NCBI RefSeq assembly: GCF_014694405.1
Contig: NZ_JAAUWV010000029.1
Location: 1 to 53,153, forward strand
Direction: 5' to 3'
Source: Pseudoalteromonas sp. S16_S37
GTDB lineage: Bacteria; Pseudomonadota; Gammaproteobacteria; Enterobacterales; Alteromonadaceae
Length of the DNA: 53,153 nucleotides
Under the pieces are notes generated by a model. The model did no database searches and was not told where the DNA came from. It was given only the letters and a program-made list of their open reading frames with translations. Below, one piece after another: positions 1 through 7,712 of the stretch. Both the position numbers and the translations under genes were made by a program. Each line of letters opens with the position of its first letter. Position 1 is the stretch's first letter.

Positions 1-72
1 AGGTGCAATCGGCAATTCCTTGCATATTGACTCGACACTGTAATGCTTGCGGTAAGCATCAATAAAAGCCAC
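1..72 (-). CDS. IS3-family transposase OrfB, N-terminal piece (partial at window edge)
   Basis: A leftward reading frame starts at GTG (72-70) and encodes VAFIDAYRKHYSVES and so on, the typical start of the IS3 OrfB (DDE integrase) subunit, which begins with a helical region before the rve catalytic domain. Only 24 codons are inside the window, so the DDE residues cannot be seen. It begins 2 nt after the orfA stop. In this family OrfAB is commonly made by programmed frameshifting, but no strong slippery run is obvious here. Confidence 0.6.
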   Translation of the reverse strand, partial: MAFIDAYRKHYSVESICKELPIAP

Positions 73-74
73 GC

Positions 75-395
75 TTATTTCTGTTTGCGGTCGAGTTCCG
101 CTTGGGCGAAAAAAGCGGCAGCTTGCCTCAAGATATCATTGGTTCGTTTCAACTCTTTATTCTCGCGCTCTAATGCTGCAAGTCGCTCTTCGGCTGATTG
201 AGAGTTTGAAGGTGATTTATGTAGCTGAGCTTGAGACTTCTTTACCCATGCTCTAAGTGTTTCTGGTGTACAACCCAGTTTATCGGAAATCGATACTAGC
301 GCAGCCCAAAGTGAGGGATACTCATGCTGTTGAGTAGTAACAAGTCTTACTGCACGTTCACGAAATTCTGGTGTATAGCGATTTGATTTTTTCAT
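75..395 (-). CDS. IS3-family transposase OrfA (HTH_Tnp_1)
   Basis: A 106-residue protein beginning MKKSNRYTPEFRERAVRLV, the hallmark of OrfA proteins of IS3-family elements. The N-terminal helix-turn-helix (about residues 8-55, with TPETLRAWVKKSQ as recognition region) binds the terminal inverted repeats. The C-terminal half (residues 66-95) is a leucine-zipper-like coiled coil ending LKRTNDILRQAAAFFAQAELD, used for OrfA/OrfAB oligomerisation. Length is normal for the family and no frameshift is seen. It is followed by the start of orfB at the window edge. Function is secure from family knowledge; whether the element is active is unknown. Confidence 0.9.
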   Translation of the reverse strand: MKKSNRYTPEFRERAVRLVTTQQHEYPSLWAALVSISDKLGCTPETLRAWVKKSQAQLHKSPSNSQSAEERLAALERENKELKRTNDILRQAAAFFAQAELDRKQK

Positions 396-505
396 AGTTC
401 CAGTTTCTCAAGTTATTGAGTCTCTGGCAAACTCGGGGCGATTCAAGTTGATAGTTGTTATCTTTCTTATCACTAAGTTTTATCAGTTAAGATGGAAGCT
501 TTTTT

Positions 506-958
506 TTGGTGCAAGGAAAGACTTACCAACAATACAACATCACGAGCTTCATTCATGTTTTTTGTCTGCACTCTGTTTTTTTGATATTTCACCTGATCGG
601 TACCGAAGTCGCGCGATACGTCTTAAGTTTAGAAATTGATAAGGTAGAACAAATAAAGCTGTTTTACACAAGCAGCATGATTACGACGTTTTCAATGCTT
701 GTGACTCTTTTTGGACTTCACTTAATACGCGGTTGCACTTTCTCTCCCACTGCGCGCAGATGTGCGTATATTGTAATAGCCACTATCTTATTGAACATGA
801 TGCAAATTGTGGCGAGAGTGTATTTTGACTATCACGAACTCAATATCGTTTACTTAATCGGTGGATTGACTTGTAACTTCGCAATGGTTGCATCGGTATC
901 TATCTACCCTGTTCGTGAATTTAAAAACTATATAAAACAAAAGCGAGCAACAGAATAA
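506..958 (+). CDS. Small multi-pass membrane protein of unknown function, possibly frameshifted at its start
   Basis: This frame encodes about 150 residues with roughly four hydrophobic segments: FIHVFCLHSVFLIFHLIG, SSMITTFSMLVTLFGLHL, CAYIVIATILLNMMQI and IVYLIGGLTCNFAMVASV. The C-terminus is basic (NYIKQKRATE). I do not recognise the family. The only in-frame starts are TTG 506 or GTG 509 with no clear ribosome-binding site. An ATG at 492 opens another frame whose product runs smoothly into this one if one T is added to the T7 run near 572-578. The gene may therefore carry a single-base frameshift, or the base may be an assembly error. It lies just inside the IS3 edge. An 11-bp inverted repeat follows the stop. 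Confidence 0.5.
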   Translation: MVQGKTYQQYNITSFIHVFCLHSVFLIFHLIGTEVARYVLSLEIDKVEQIKLFYTSSMITTFSMLVTLFGLHLIRGCTFSPTARRCAYIVIATILLNMMQIVARVYFDYHELNIVYLIGGLTCNFAMVASVSIYPVREFKNYIKQKRATE

Positions 959-976
959 TCCAGCACGATTTGACCT

Positions 977-1004
977 ATAAACGGTAGCCCAGCCTACCGT
1001 TTAT
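977..1004. terminator. Perfect 11-bp inverted repeat downstream of the membrane-protein gene
   Basis: Arms ATAAACGGTAG (977-987) and CTACCGTTTAT (994-1004) flank a 6-nt loop, 19 bp after the stop at 958. There is no long T run, so it may be a bidirectional terminator or simply an RNA hairpin. Nothing else recognisable lies in 1005-1305 apart from the ribosome-binding site of the next gene. Confidence 0.5.
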
Positions 1005-1305
1005 ATGCCTAACTAGGCTGCAATAAGCTCAGCGCCACTCAACATTTAGCCTGCACTATTTAACGTTAAGGGCCAAATACTTAAACCCAGTAGCAAAAAA
1101 CCAATATCCACCTATTCTTAACATCAGTCTGAGTAGTCTAGTTCGGTCGCACTTTTAGTGTCTGTCAACAATACAAAGCCCTACATGTATTTGCCGACAT
1201 AGATGTGCCTGCATTGCTAAAAAATCAATGTGTTCGACATGCTGTTCACTGCCCAGAGGAATGACGCAAAAGTTTGCAACAGACTTGTTACTAAAGGATA
1301 TAACG

Positions 1306-3504
1306 ATGAAAACAAAAAACATATTGTCACGGATAAGCATCGTGGCGGTTGCCGTTGCACTATCAAGCAGCTGTTCGAATTCTGATAAACCAGCCAGCAA
1401 CACACCCACTCCAACACCCGTAGCGCAACAAACCTATTCACATTTTGGACCCTATCAACCGCTGCCAACTTGGTCTGATTGGTGCCCAATCAATAGCGAC
1501 CCAACAAAGTGTACAGCTGCATTAAACAACGCGGTACAACAGCAAAGTAAAGATAGCCGTAAAACCGTTCGCGCACACGGCTGGCAGCTGTGGGCTGGTA
1601 TTTCTTCTCCCTTAGAGAACTCGGGGTACGATAGCAAAACAAATACCTCAACCATGTTTGGCACTCAAGGTTGCTGGGCTGAAAACACCAGTAAACAAAG
1701 CGCATGCAGCGGTGTGTTTCCGCTTTGGCTAAGCTGGCCAAATACGGGCTTACCCTACTCACCTAACAGCACCAGCACTTTAGGGGCAAGCAATACAAAC
1801 AACAGCAACTCTGCTGTTGCGGGACTTATTCAAATTAACCGCAACTTTTCACATGCGATTGCAGCCGATGCATCATCGACCCAAATTCTTGATGCTCAAG
1901 CAAGTAAGCAAAACCCAGATCCAACTAAAACACAAACGGTGAACACCGTTGGCACCATTCCAACATACAAAGTACCTGCACTTGCCATAGTTAAACAATG
2001 TGGGTTGCAAGAAGAGCAAGTAAAACCGCAATTGGCGATTGCTTATGACCCTAAAAAATCAAGCAAAGACCAATTACAAGCATGGAAGACATTGGATCAA
2101 TTGTGTACCGCGCAAGGCTACCCCGACCTCGTTTGCCCAAGCGCCAGCGGTATTTGTGATGGTACTGCCTTTGTGAATCAAGGCGATGTGATGATAGCGA
2201 CAGAGTCACTCACCACTCAGGCGTGGGATGCCATTCAAAATAACGCGCTGTATTCTGGCTCAGCAACACTCAAAGATCTTTATGCAAAAGATAACGACAA
2301 AATAGCGGCCAACAAAGTCGCTAGCTGGTTTAACACGGAGTTTATATCAACCAAACACATGTTTTGGCCAGTAAAAGGCTGTAACCCTAACGCTCAACAA
2401 AACGAGCAAGGCTGCCGAGTACGCTATGGTGCACTACCACCATGGGTGCCCAAAAACTTCAAAGATAAAAGCTATGCCAGCAATGCCGACTACCTAGGCT
2501 ACGAACAATGGGGTGAAGTGGTTGCCATTGATACCTGTGGTAAAAAGTGTACGGCGGCATCTAGCGCAAGCTTAGAACTTGCCCATGTAGAAGGGGCATC
2601 GGCCATCACCACACAATCTCCCAGCATATATAAAGTAAATGATTTTATGCACTTACAAGTATCTGAAGAAACGCTTAATAACGCCTTTACTGCCACCGAT
2701 AGAGCACTGCTAGATCAAGCCACCATCTGGGCCTATGGCGATGATTCTAACGGCTTTGAAGCGGGCGACTTTTTAGTGGTAGTGGCCATGCATGTGAATA
2801 CCAAAGAAATAGACACGTGGGCGTTTCAAAGTGTGTGGTGGAGCCCAATGAATGACAGCCTAAAAGACTGCCCTGTTGACCAATACAACCACTGTTTTGG
2901 CCAAGCTGGCGCTTACAAAGCAACCGCATACAAATACTCCGGTTTAAACCGTAAAACGGTTGCCTCACTGGACAAAAAAGTAGGTAAAACATGGCGCGAG
3001 AATTATCTGCTAACAGACAGCTACGGCATCAATTATGAAATCAACGGCGAAAAAGTCGTTGCCAGCAATTACTTTACAGATACCCCGCCAAAGTGGGCAA
3101 CACAAAGACCTGATGGCGATGCAATCACCATGTTGCCTGTATCAATGAACCCCTACATTGAACCCGTGATCCACCCTCTGGGCACTAACTGCCAAAACTG
3201 CCATCGCCGAGCTGGCGCCGTAAGCAAAGCACCAGACCAAGGCGAATATGCCGCAGGCGTTGGCAGAGCCAACTATCAAAATGCACAATGCCCCAGCCTA
3301 TTAGCAGACTACGGCATGCCAGGCAGCGATCCATGCATGATAAAACCATGGGCATGGAATCAAAATACCCAGTGGGATAAACCCGCAAACAACAACTGCC
3401 AAGCAAAAGACGGCACACTATGCAAAGGCAAAGAAGCCTACCCCATCGTTAATACCGACCTCTCTTGGTTTGTGGCCGACGGGCATGTGCAAAAAGCCAA
3501 ATAA
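1306..3504 (+). CDS. Secreted lipoprotein with one haem c-binding motif
   Basis: The start is ATG 1306, preceded by AAAGGA (about 1293) and opening MKTKNILSRISIVAVAVAL, a signal peptide with lipobox LSSSC at residues 20-24. Upstream in-frame extension has no ribosome-binding site. The 732-residue mature part is rich in Cys, Asn, Gln and Trp. It carries one CxxCH motif (NCQNCHRR) about 100 residues before the C-terminus, followed by several more cysteines. A single covalent haem c in the envelope, perhaps as a redox domain, is therefore likely. The remainder does not match a family I can name. It resembles large cytochrome-domain lipoproteins of marine gamma-proteobacteria. It appears to be a single-gene unit ending in a hairpin. 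Confidence 0.6.
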   Translation: MKTKNILSRISIVAVAVALSSSCSNSDKPASNTPTPTPVAQQTYSHFGPYQPLPTWSDWCPINSDPTKCTAALNNAVQQQSKDSRKTVRAHGWQLWAGISSPLENSGYDSKTNTSTMFGTQGCWAENTSKQSACSGVFPLWLSWPNTGLPYSPNSTSTLGASNTNNSNSAVAGLIQINRNFSHAIAADASSTQILDAQASKQNPDPTKTQTVNTVGTIPTYKVPALAIVKQCGLQEEQVKPQLAIAYDPKKSSKDQLQAWKTLDQLCTAQGYPDLVCPSASGICDGTAFVNQGDVMIATESLTTQAWDAIQNNALYSGSATLKDLYAKDNDKIAANKVASWFNTEFISTKHMFWPVKGCNPNAQQNEQGCRVRYGALPPWVPKNFKDKSYASNADYLGYEQWGEVVAIDTCGKKCTAASSASLELAHVEGASAITTQSPSIYKVNDFMHLQVSEETLNNAFTATDRALLDQATIWAYGDDSNGFEAGDFLVVVAMHVNTKEIDTWAFQSVWWSPMNDSLKDCPVDQYNHCFGQAGAYKATAYKYSGLNRKTVASLDKKVGKTWRENYLLTDSYGINYEINGEKVVASNYFTDTPPKWATQRPDGDAITMLPVSMNPYIEPVIHPLGTNCQNCHRRAGAVSKAPDQGEYAAGVGRANYQNAQCPSLLADYGMPGSDPCMIKPWAWNQNTQWDKPANNNCQAKDGTLCKGKEAYPIVNTDLSWFVADGHVQKAK

Positions 3505-3533
3505 TAGCCAGAGATATTGAGCAACCATATCGT

Positions 3534-3572
3534 CCATAGACATCACATCAATTTATGGTGTCTATGGGTTTT
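3534..3572 (+). terminator. Hairpin downstream of the haem c lipoprotein gene
   Basis: CCATAGACA (3534-3542) pairs with TGTCTATGG (3559-3567) and is followed by GTTTTGGG. The position, 30 bp after the stop at 3504, suits a rho-independent terminator, though the U tract is short. Confidence 0.55.
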
Positions 3573-3708
3573 GGGATAAGCGTTTTTTTAATTGCTCCTA
3601 TACTAGCTTCAGTTACTTGGAGTCAGCGCAAAAGTCGTGTTAGTTTCACTAAAGTTATTTAAACAACCTACCGATAAATAAAGCCTCTTCACGTATAAGG
3701 ACTATGTT

Positions 3709-4416
3709 ATGAAGATAGGTAACCCAGCCATTAATCAGGCCCAGCTTAATACCACAACGCAAGTATCTGACAGCAAAAAGCCCATTAGCGATGAGCTCAA
3801 CATTGCCGCCCAACAACAGCATGCGCAAAGCGATATGAACGATGACCCAGCTCTGGTAAACAACCAAAACCTGCACGACATTGAAATAACGTCTGTGAGT
3901 GTTTATGAGCCAGAGCGGTTTGCGAAGGTGTCTCAAACACTTTATTTTGGTGAATTACCCAGTTTATTCAGAGATATGCAATCCCATTATCAAGACTTTA
4001 TGAGCGAGCTGCAAAAATCAGATCCTGAGCTGGCAAAACTGGAATGGGGCTTTTCTGTTGATGAAGGTGGCCAACTGGTTGTAAGTGGCCCTATCAGTGA
4101 TGAAAACAAAGCATTTCTAGAGGAAAAGCTCAATGAAAACACTGAGCTTGTGCAATTAGCCAAACAAATCCCCGATGTCATGATGAAAGGGCTCGCCTAC
4201 GACAGAGGCGCTGATGGTAAGGCCAATGCGTGGGGCAAATATGATGTAAACACCGAAAACCTAAAAGATATTCTGGATTTTAGAGAAGTACTAGACAGCA
4301 CTTACACCGAGCAAGATGATATTTCCTACTTTAAAGGCAACTTTAACACCTTTGAATTTGCCGAGAACGTGGCAAGCCAATTAAAAAGAAAAGCCGAGGT
4401 CAAATTTAGTTATTAA
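3709..4416 (+). CDS. Hypothetical 235-residue soluble protein
   Basis: The product opens MKIGNPAINQAQLNTTTQVS, followed by a low-complexity N-terminus rich in Gln, Asn, Asp and Ser (to about residue 60). A compact acidic domain follows (residues 70-235), containing ELAKLEWGFSVDEGGQLVVSG and LGYDRGADGKANAWG-like loops. No signal peptide, membrane segment or catalytic motif is visible. A ribosome-binding site is likely in TATAAGGAC, 11-12 nt before the ATG. The Asn/Gln-rich start is reminiscent of cell-surface or flagellar-type helper proteins, but I do not recognise the family. It is the last clearly intact gene before the transposon debris that starts at about 4484. Confidence 0.65.
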   Translation: MKIGNPAINQAQLNTTTQVSDSKKPISDELNIAAQQQHAQSDMNDDPALVNNQNLHDIEITSVSVYEPERFAKVSQTLYFGELPSLFRDMQSHYQDFMSELQKSDPELAKLEWGFSVDEGGQLVVSGPISDENKAFLEEKLNENTELVQLAKQIPDVMMKGLAYDRGADGKANAWGKYDVNTENLKDILDFREVLDSTYTEQDDISYFKGNFNTFEFAENVASQLKRKAEVKFSY

Positions 4417-4483
4417 ATTGATACTCAGCCAAGTGTGCAGTGCTTCACATTAGGGTAAATATGCATAGCTCTGTAAGTATTGC

Positions 4484-4546
4484 TCCACGCCCTGCCTTAA
4501 TCCACTTACGATATTGCGCCTCAGTATGGCCAATCTTTCCAGACAC
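4484..4546 (-). pseudogene. tnsA 5' fragment A (remnant of an old Tn7-like element)
   Basis: Read leftward from GTG 4546, the frame gives V-S-GKIGHTEAQYRKWIKAGRG. The intact TnsA at 30020 begins MSRKIGHTEAQYLKWIKEGRG. Apart from the start codon, only three residues differ, and the DNA is also very similar (most of 4486-4546 aligns base for base with 29960-30020). Similarity stops abruptly after the GRG motif and the frame soon ends. Everything downstream of about codon 21 of tnsA is missing, so this is a dead fragment. It keeps the orientation of the intact tnsA and lies, like it, on the far side of a stability module from a glmS 3' end. Confidence 0.8.
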
Positions 4547-4653
4547 ACCAGAAAATCAATTAACGTCACATAAGTTGATATTCAAGCCCTATATAACTAA
4601 ACTTATCTCCAGCGGTATAAAGTAGGATTTAATCCCCCTTAAGGTGTGTGTTT

Positions 4654-4911
4654 ATGGCAATGGTAAAAAAGAGTATCACAGTAACTGAGCAGCAAGAGAA
4701 ATGGATGCAAATGCAACTTGCGACGGGTGGTTACGCAAGTGACAGTGAATTATTACGTGATTTGATCAGAAAAGAACAAATGCGCAGTAATGAAATTGAA
4801 CTGCTCAGACAAGAACTCATTAAAGCGGAACAAAGTGGTTTTAGCTCAAGAAATGCAGAAGATATTGTTAACACTGTATTAGCTAAAAAGCAGACGAATG
4901 ACGGCATATAG
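4654..4911 (+). CDS. parD: ParD/CopG-type antitoxin
   Basis: The 85-residue product has the ribbon-helix-helix N-terminus of type II ParD antitoxins (KKSITVTEQQEKWMQMQLA, then YASDSELLRDLIRKEQ at about residues 25-40). The acidic C-terminal tail (ELLRQELIKAEQSG) should wrap the ParE toxin. The start at ATG 4654 is chosen because AAGG at 4641-4644 gives normal spacing; ATG 4660 is also possible. The stop overlaps the toxin start by 14 nt, the usual translational coupling of such operons. Antitoxins of this type repress their own promoter, probably within 4550-4650. The partner toxin is frameshifted, so the module may now be antitoxin only. Confidence 0.85.
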   Translation: MAMVKKSITVTEQQEKWMQMQLATGGYASDSELLRDLIRKEQMRSNEIELLRQELIKAEQSGFSSRNAEDIVNTVLAKKQTNDGI

Positions 4912-5190
4912 ATTAAGTTATGCCGCCGACAAAGACTTAGAACTGCTATTTGAATATGGTATCGACAATTTTGGCCTAACTAAAGCTAAAACATATGTTG
5001 ATGGCTTAATCATTCAATTTCAAAATATCGCAGCAAACCCACTTCACTACCAAACTGTGAATCATATCCGTAAAGGGTATAGACGAAGTGTATACCAAAA
5101 GCACATGCTATCTACTTTAAAATAACGGGCGAAAGTGTTGATATCATGCGCGTACTGAGATCAGAAAACCTGTCGACAGCGTTTAAGTAA
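4898..5190 (+). pseudogene. parE: ParE/RelE-superfamily toxin with a one-base frameshift
   Basis: The start MTAYRLSYAADKDLELLFEY and the core YVDGLIIQFQNIAANPLHY to HIRKGYRRSVYQ are typical of ParE, which poisons DNA gyrase. After VYQ (about 5096) the frame stops at 5125. Adding one A to the AAAA run near 5096-5099 restores KAHAIYFKITGESVDIMRV and RSENLSTAFK with a stop at 5190, giving a full-length ParE of about 97 residues. The truncated form lacks the conserved C-terminal strand carrying IMRVL, so it is probably inactive. Either the toxin was mutated or a homopolymer base was lost in assembly. It is translationally coupled to the antitoxin gene before it. Confidence 0.85.
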
Positions 5191-5272
5191 ATGAGCTCAA
5201 GTATTGATTACTAGGTTTTTCACAAACAATATTATTGCCAGACCTCGGTCGCTTTCAAAACCAAACCCTTAC

Positions 5273-5314
5273 TTATTCCACCGTGACCTATTTGGCTCGG
5301 TTTTTCTATTCGTC
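5273..5314 (-). pseudogene. glmS 3'-end remnant (attTn7-like)
   Basis: The first 15 bases, starting at the stop codon (5273-5287), are identical to the 3' end of the real glmS (from 31282), and about 16 of the next 21 also match. Read leftward, the codons give D-E-stop-KNRAK-stop-VTVE-stop against glm[17 protein letters not shown], so the reading frame is still recognisable but has gained two stops. Weak similarity continues to about 5329. This is exactly the segment that TnsD recognises in attTn7. It lies between a decayed ParDE module and a second tnsA fragment, marking the flank of an earlier Tn7-like insertion. Confidence 0.7.
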
Positions 5315-5345
5315 GAAAGTTGGGCATTTTACCTGTTCAATTCCA

Positions 5346-5471
5346 TTAATTATAGTAGGTTGCGGTAAGCATTGATAACCATAGTCGCTTATAAGCCTCT
5401 TTTTGACCTAGCCCACGACCTTCTTTAACCCACTTTGCATACTTCCTTGCGTTTTGAACATAGTTCGCCAT
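5346..5471 (-). pseudogene. tnsA 5' fragment B (remnant of another Tn7-like element)
   Basis: A leftward frame starts at ATG 5471, with an excellent ribosome-binding site (GGAGG, 9 nt upstream), and encodes 41 residues. Its part ARKYAKWVKEGRGLGQKEAYK resembles the TnsA N-terminus here (AQYLKWIKEGRGTGEYQDYK), and Tn7 TnsA also has an IKEGRGQG motif. After that it reads RLWLSMLTATYYN and stops, so the nuclease domain is gone. The sequence differs from both fragment A and the intact tnsA, implying a different donor element. It may have belonged to the element whose right end is at 13255, with the restriction operon as its cargo. The assignment rests on a short stretch and is moderately secure. 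Confidence 0.6.
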
Positions 5472-5510
5472 CCGCTTTACCTCCAAATTTAAACGGAAAC
5501 TGTAAAACCT

Positions 5511-5527
5511 GATTCAATCCTTGAATC
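5511..5527. promoter_or_regulatory. Palindrome upstream of tnsA fragment B
   Basis: GATTCAATCCTTGAATC is a perfect 7-bp inverted repeat with a 3-base centre, about 40 bp upstream of the tnsA fragment start. It could be an operator or a leftover of a transposon end; no TnsB-type site is evident here. Confidence 0.3.
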
Positions 5528-5682
5528 AATAGCAGTTTTTACGTGATCAAATTATAGCAAAATAAGGATCTAAATGGATCTACGAAAAGTCGTTAACTGT
5601 CTGAATTACAAAACATAACCATTGTTTTTATTAAAAACTCAGTATGTTAGAAGGTCAAAAAAATTGCAGTTCATGATGAAAT

Positions 5683-5700
5683 AACAACATTTATGTTGTT
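5683..5700. promoter_or_regulatory. Perfect inverted repeat upstream of the restriction operon
   Basis: AACAACAT and ATGTTGTT flank a 2-base centre, 127 bp before the 5827 gene. It is symmetric enough for a dimeric regulator. The decamer GTTGAGATAC follows directly and recurs near 5744. Confidence 0.35.
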
Positions 5701-5786
5701 GAGATACCAAAAATTTAGCTATTCGCGATCATCAAATGACCACTGTTGAGATACTCTGACGATAGTCTTTGCATATTATTGCCAAA

Positions 5787-5804
5787 TTAGCTAATTTAGC
5801 TAAA
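5787..5804. promoter_or_regulatory. TTAGCTAA double palindrome just upstream of the 5827 gene
   Basis: TTAGCTAA (5787-5794) is followed directly by TTTAGCTAAA (5795-5804), both self-complementary, ending 22 bp before the start codon. A further TTTAGCTA occurs near 5714. The placement over the promoter or leader suggests an operator, possibly for the small protein encoded next. Confidence 0.4.
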
Positions 5805-5826
5805 TGATAAAAACGAAGTCCTGAAC

Positions 5827-6066
5827 ATGTCTGAACAAACCATTTTTGAGCAAATCAAATTGGCACTCGCTAATGCACCACGCAATCAGTATATGGCTGA
5901 ATTACACCTGCAAATGATCAAATTCGCCGATGAACTCAAGCACATCACGTCAAAAGAATTCTGTGAAGGTGTAGGGCTAAAACAAAGTTTGGGAACTGAG
6001 TTCAGCAAGATGCGTAACTTAACCTCCAGGCTTAAGGCTGCGGGTTTGGATACCAATAGAATTTAG
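5827..6066 (+). CDS. Small helix-rich protein leading the restriction operon
   Basis: The 79-residue product, starting MSEQTIFEQIKLALANAPRN, is mostly alpha-helical. The segment AELHLQMIKFADELKHITSKEFCEGVGLKQSLGTEF reads like a helix-turn-helix, and the C-terminus is basic (MRNLTSRLKAAGLDTNRI). Short proteins of this kind often precede type I restriction operons, where a control or accessory role is plausible but not shown. It lies 86 bp before hsdM, reads the same way, and sits under two or three palindromes that could be its own binding sites. No catalytic motif is visible. Confidence 0.6.
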   Translation: MSEQTIFEQIKLALANAPRNQYMAELHLQMIKFADELKHITSKEFCEGVGLKQSLGTEFSKMRNLTSRLKAAGLDTNRI

Positions 6067-6152
6067 GTTAAACGCGCAAATTGTCCCTCAAGTTAGAATT
6101 TTTCATACGTGTCGAGTGACACGTATTAGTATCAGTTTAATAGGAATTATAA

Positions 6153-7712
6153 ATGACAAGTTTACAACAACGTGCCGAACTTCAACGCCAAATATGGGCG
6201 ATTGCCAACGATGTAAGAGGCTCAGTGGATGGTTGGGATTTTAAACAATATGTACTGGGTACGCTGTTCTACCGTTTTATCAGTGAAAACTTTGTCAACT
6301 ACATCACTGGCGGAGATGAGAGCGTTAATTATGCGGGCATGGTCGATGATGATGAAAACATCAAGTTTGCTAAAGAAGATGCCATTAAAACCAAGGGCTA
6401 TTTTCTTTACCCTAGCCAGTTGTTTAGCAATGTGGCGGCTAATGCGCACAAGAATGAAAATTTAAATACGGATTTGGCGGCTATTTTTGCTGCAATCGAA
6501 AACTCAGCCAATGGCTATGAGTCAGAAAAAGACATCAAAGGCTTGTTTGCGGATTTTGATACCACCAGTAATCGTCTGGGTAATACGGTAGAGGCAAAAA
6601 ACAAACGCCTTGCAGCGGTGTTAAAAGGCGTGGCAGGTTTAACCTTCGGTAATTTTGAAGAAAACCAAATTGATTTATTCGGTGATGCTTACGAGTTCCT
6701 TATTTCAAACTATGCCGCCAATGCGGGTAAATCCGGTGGCGAATTTTTTACCCCTCAGCACGTTTCAAAACTGATCGCGCAGCTCGCCATGCACGGCCAG
6801 ACCAGTGTCAATAAAATTTATGACCCTGCGGCGGGTTCGGGCTCGTTGCTGTTACAAGCTAAAAAGCACTTTGATGCGCATATCATTGAAGATGGTTTTT
6901 TTGGCCAAGAGCTCAACCACACCACCTACAACTTGGCGCGTATGAATATGTTTTTGCACAACATTAACTACGACAAGTTTAATATTCAGTTGGGTGATAC
7001 CTTAACCGAACCGCACTTTTTAGACGACAAGCCGTTTGATGCGATTGTCTCTAACCCGCCTTATTCAGTGAAATGGATGGGTAGCGACGACCCAACCCTA
7101 ATCAACGATGACCGCTTTGCGCCCGCTGGTGTGCTCGCGCCTAAATCAAAAGCCGACTTTGCCTTTGTATTACATGCGCTCAGTTACCTATCAAGCAAAG
7201 GCCGTGCAGCCATTGTCTGCTTCCCCGGAATTTTTTACCGTGGTGGTGCTGAGCAAAAAATTCGCCAATATCTGGTTGATAACAACTATGTCGAAACCGT
7301 GATTTCACTGGCACCTAACCTGTTCTTTGGCACCACCATTGCGGTAAATATTTTGGTGCTGTCTAAACATAAAACCGACACCACCACCCAGTTTATTGAT
7401 GCCAGCGGTTTGTTTAAAAAAGAAACCAATAACAACACCCTAAGCAATGAGCACATTGAGCAGATCATCAAGGTGTTTGCCAGCAAAGAGGACGTGGATC
7501 ACTTTGCCAAATCCGTTGATTTGGATGTTATCGCAGGCAACAGCTACAACCTTTCGGTGAGCAGTTATGTAGAAGCGAAAGATAATCGCGAGTTAGTGGA
7601 TATAGCAGAGCTTAATGCAGAGCTCAAAACCACTGTCGCCAAAATCGATCAACTTCGCAGTGATATTGACGCCATTGTCGCGGAAATTGAAGGTGAGGAG
7701 CTTGAAGCATGA
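6153..7712 (+). CDS. hsdM: Type I restriction-modification, N6-adenine methyltransferase subunit HsdM
   Basis: The 519-residue HsdM has the N-terminal helical domain (residues 5-140, beginning [21 protein letters not shown]) and the methylase core. In that core, [13 protein letters not shown] (from residue 224) binds S-adenosylmethionine and NPPY (301-304) is the adenine-flipping catalytic motif. A C-terminal coiled coil ([20 protein letters not shown]) contacts HsdS. With HsdS it methylates one adenine per strand of a bipartite site; with HsdR it forms the restriction complex. Length is normal. The stop overlaps the hsdS start by 4 bp (ATGA), so the subunits are translationally coupled. Confidence 0.97.
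   Translation: MTSLQQRAELQRQIWAIANDVRGSVDGWDFKQYVLGTLFYRFISENFVNYITGGDESVNYAGMVDDDENIKFAKEDAIKTKGYFLYPSQLFSNVAANAHKNENLNTDLAAIFAAIENSANGYESEKDIKGLFADFDTTSNRLGNTVEAKNKRLAAVLKGVAGLTFGNFEENQIDLFGDAYEFLISNYAANAGKSGGEFFTPQHVSKLIAQLAMHGQTSVNKIYDPAAGSGSLLLQAKKHFDAHIIEDGFFGQELNHTTYNLARMNMFLHNINYDKFNIQLGDTLTEPHFLDDKPFDAIVSNPPYSVKWMGSDDPTLINDDRFAPAGVLAPKSKADFAFVLHALSYLSSKGRAAIVCFPGIFYRGGAEQKIRQYLVDNNYVETVISLAPNLFFGTTIAVNILVLSKHKTDTTTQFIDASGLFKKETNNNTLSNEHIEQIIKVFASKEDVDHFAKSVDLDVIAGNSYNLSVSSYVEAKDNRELVDIAELNAELKTTVAKIDQLRSDIDAIVAEIEGEELEA

Larger units (their letters stand above)
1..445 (-). mobile_element. IS3-family insertion sequence, one end (rest lies beyond the window)
   Basis: The orfA gene and the first codons of orfB of an IS3-type transposase read leftward. 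The edge is placed at 445 because the minus strand there reads TGAATCGCCCCGAG, a TGA-type terminus usual for IS3-family elements, just outside orfA. The other end, both complete inverted repeats and the target duplication cannot be checked because the element runs off the window. The exact edge is inferred. Confidence 0.7.

Noticed and set aside
448..639. A 63-codon frame after the IS3 edge
   Set aside because: It lies in another frame of the membrane-protein gene and has no start signal; probably a shadow.
4440..4625. A rightward 61-codon frame
   Set aside because: It runs antisense over the tnsA fragment at 4484-4546 and has no ribosome-binding site.
4637..4660. AAGGTGTGTG as a possible left transposon end
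   Set aside because: No AATAAAG-type repeat follows; it is the ribosome-binding region of the antitoxin gene.
5190..5272. A right transposon end expected beside the glmS remnant
   Set aside because: No 20-bp-spaced TnsB-type repeats could be found, so the end is lost or unrecognisable.
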